Source of the DNA: Pedobacter sp. FW305-3-2-15-E-R2A2 | GTDB lineage: Bacteria; Bacteroidota; Bacteroidia; Sphingobacteriales; Sphingobacteriaceae | DNA: 64,000 nt | Assembly: GCF_038446955.1 (NCBI RefSeq) | Contig: NZ_CP151803.1 | Coordinates: forward strand, 992,001 to 1,056,000 | Reading direction: 5' to 3' | Part shown: piece by piece, positions 62,644-64,000 of the stretch | Numbering within the stretch: position 1 is the stretch's first letter | How the letters are laid out: the number at the start of each line of letters is the position of its first letter | Program-made: the position numbers and the translations under genes | The notes under the pieces: model-generated | The model's database searches: none | Told to the model about the DNA's origin: nothing | The model's input: the letters and a program-made list of their open reading frames with translations, nothing else

Positions 62644-64000
62644 ATGAATAAGTTTTACAAAAAACTCTTTATGGTCAGCCTATTGCTGTTTTTTTCCGCA
62701 TTTGCTTTTGCGCAAAAGAAAATTACAGGAACCGTTACCGGTGCTGACGACGGACTCCCTCTTCCAGGAGTATCGGTTATTTTAAAAGGAAGTGCCAAAG
62801 GTGCAAGTACAGATAATCAAGGGAAATTCATCATTGATGCCCCCGCAGATGGAACATTACGTTTCTCTTATATCGGGTATGATGCCAAAGAAGTCGCTAT
62901 TGCAGGGAAGTCAGAAATTATCGTGAAACTGAAGGTTGCGGCGAACTCATTAAATGATGTGGTCGTGATCGGTTTCCAGGAAGTATCCCGTAAGAAATCT
63001 ACCGCTGCAGTATCTACGGTTAAGGCCAAGGATCTGGAAAACCTACCTTCTCCTACATTTGATAAACTATTACAAGGTAGGGTAGCAGGTTTGAACGTAC
63101 AAAGCTTTTCCGGTGAACCTGGAGGCAGGCCTACTTTTGTGGTGAGGGGAAACTCTTCCATTGGAAGAGCGGTAAGTGCAGCAAGGGCATTGAGTAGTCC
63201 TTTATTTGTAATAGATGGTATTCCAATGGCCAATGAAGACATTTCTTCTTTTGGAGATCTGACCGGAACCAATGTTATTGCCGGACTTAACCCTAATGAC
63301 ATTGAATCGATTGATGTGCTGAAAGATGCAGCTGCGGCTTCCATATATGGTTCCAGAGGAGCAAATGGGGTAATCGTAGTTAAAACAAAACGAGGAAAAA
63401 CGGGGAAACCGGAAATCAATGTAAATGCCTATGCCGGAATTTCCAAACATGGGGAAATGGCAGAATATATCATTGGCGCTCAGGAACGCAGATTTAAGAT
63501 GGATTACCTGACTAAATATGCTAATCATTCAGATGAGGGGCTTTTTCCGCAGATATTGACAGATAGTCTTAACCCAGCATTTAACAATGCAAACGATTGG
63601 CAGGGTATGTTTTTTCAAACAGGGATTATTCAGAATTATGACCTTTCTGCGTCAGGTGGCGTAGAAAATATCAATTACCGTTTTAGTGGTAACTATTACG
63701 ATGAACAGGGGATTATCAAAGGGACGGGATTCAAAAGATATTCCATGGCCGGTACAATGGGCGTAAAACTGACCGACAAATTGAAAATGGATGCGATGTT
63801 CAGGTTATCCCGTGGAGATCGTTCCCGTGCACGTGGACAGGCACCATGGGAAAACCCCTTGCCAATCAGTGCCGGTACTTTCCCCACCTCATTATTGTAC
63901 ATCAGTCCCTCTGACCGAGCCAATTTCACCGGAGAACTGGAAAATGCGAAAGATAAAAATATTAACGATGATGTTACTGCCAGTCTGAGTCTGGATTATG
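62644..64000 (+). CDS. SusC/RagA-type TonB-linked outer-membrane protein (cut by window end)
   Basis: The first 452 codons are present. There is a signal peptide (ending AFAFAQ), a carboxypeptidase-regulatory-like beta-sandwich (about 23-100), and a plug domain with the SusC hallmarks VVVIGF, RVAGLNV and PLFVIDGIPM, then IDVLKDAAAASIYGSRGANGVI. SusC proteins import oligosaccharides or peptides with a SusD lipoprotein lid; susD should follow outside the window. The frame is open to the last base. Confidence 0.93.
   Translation, partial: MNKFYKKLFMVSLLLFFSAFAFAQKKITGTVTGADDGLPLPGVSVILKGSAKGASTDNQGKFIIDAPADGTLRFSYIGYDAKEVAIAGKSEIIVKLKVAANSLNDVVVIGFQEVSRKKSTAAVSTVKAKDLENLPSPTFDKLLQGRVAGLNVQSFSGEPGGRPTFVVRGNSSIGRAVSAARALSSPLFVIDGIPMANEDISSFGDLTGTNVIAGLNPNDIESIDVLKDAAAASIYGSRGANGVIVVKTKRGKTGKPEINVNAYAGISKHGEMAEYIIGAQERRFKMDYLTKYANHSDEGLFPQILTDSLNPAFNNANDWQGMFFQTGIIQNYDLSASGGVENINYRFSGNYYDEQGIIKGTGFKRYSMAGTMGVKLTDKLKMDAMFRLSRGDRSRARGQAPWENPLPISAGTFPTSLLYISPSDRANFTGELENAKDKNINDDVTASLSLDY

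Overview
The window looks like chromosomal DNA of a Bacteroidota bacterium, most probably a Sphingobacteriaceae member close to Pedobacter (inference). The evidence is gliding-motility genes gldA, gldF, gldG and gldC, a SusC/RagA receptor, a long aromatic amino acid hydroxylase, Bacteroidota-type promoters (TAnnTTTG at -7), few Shine-Dalgarno sites, and GG-leader peptides of the LSRNELKxITGG type. Most of the sequence is ordinary housekeeping and envelope biology.

Layout. 1-8.5 kb: NlpC/P60 hydrolase, a coupled short-chain dehydrogenase and aromatic hydroxylase, GtrA-like protein, LtaS-like phosphotransferase, FMN glutamate-synthase-like protein, CAP protein. 8.6-17.7 kb: a TonB siderophore receptor, then a porin / dicarboxylate transporter / succinate dehydrogenase (CAB) operon. 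17.7-28.3 kb: glycyl-tRNA synthetase, GDPD lipoprotein, gldA, three small beta-barrel genes, gldF-gldG, dnaN, DUF4397 lipoprotein, DedA. 28.3-39.4 kb: S1/P1-like nuclease, hscA, DUF3810, dihydroorotase, M1 peptidase, DEAD helicase, gldC, DUF421, MGMT. 39.4-52.7 kb: cytochrome c maturation genes ccmB, ccmC, ccmD, ccmE, ccmF together with gdhA and msrA. 52.7-62 kb: DUF2520, ferredoxin, iscX, KdsC, Maf, Ppx, an ABC exporter pair, dnaJ-grpE, ftsE. 62.6 kb to the end: start of a SusC-type receptor, cut by the window edge.

The most unusual region is 40.8-45.7 kb, between ccmB and ccmC. It holds a minus-strand array of 16 intact small genes, one copy broken by a 1-nt deletion, and one leader-only relic. 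Each codes a 17-25 residue leader ending in GG (LSRNELKxxTGG or LSRTDMKxxxGG) and a 42-53 residue core. All cores but one carry six cysteines with the spacing C-x3-C-x(5-14)-C-x(4-5)-C-x4-C-x(8-11)-C. The cores diverge while the leaders stay conserved, as expected for a diversified family of secreted, disulfide-rich or modified peptides. No peptidase-exporter, radical SAM, lanthionine or other maturation gene is present in the window.

Hairpins divide the array into three probable transcription units. Two of these begin behind duplicated upstream regions of about 380 bp that share two perfectly conserved 13-nt palindromes and a hairpin with a compensatory base change. I regard this array and its control regions as the candidate undescribed system; its function is unknown.
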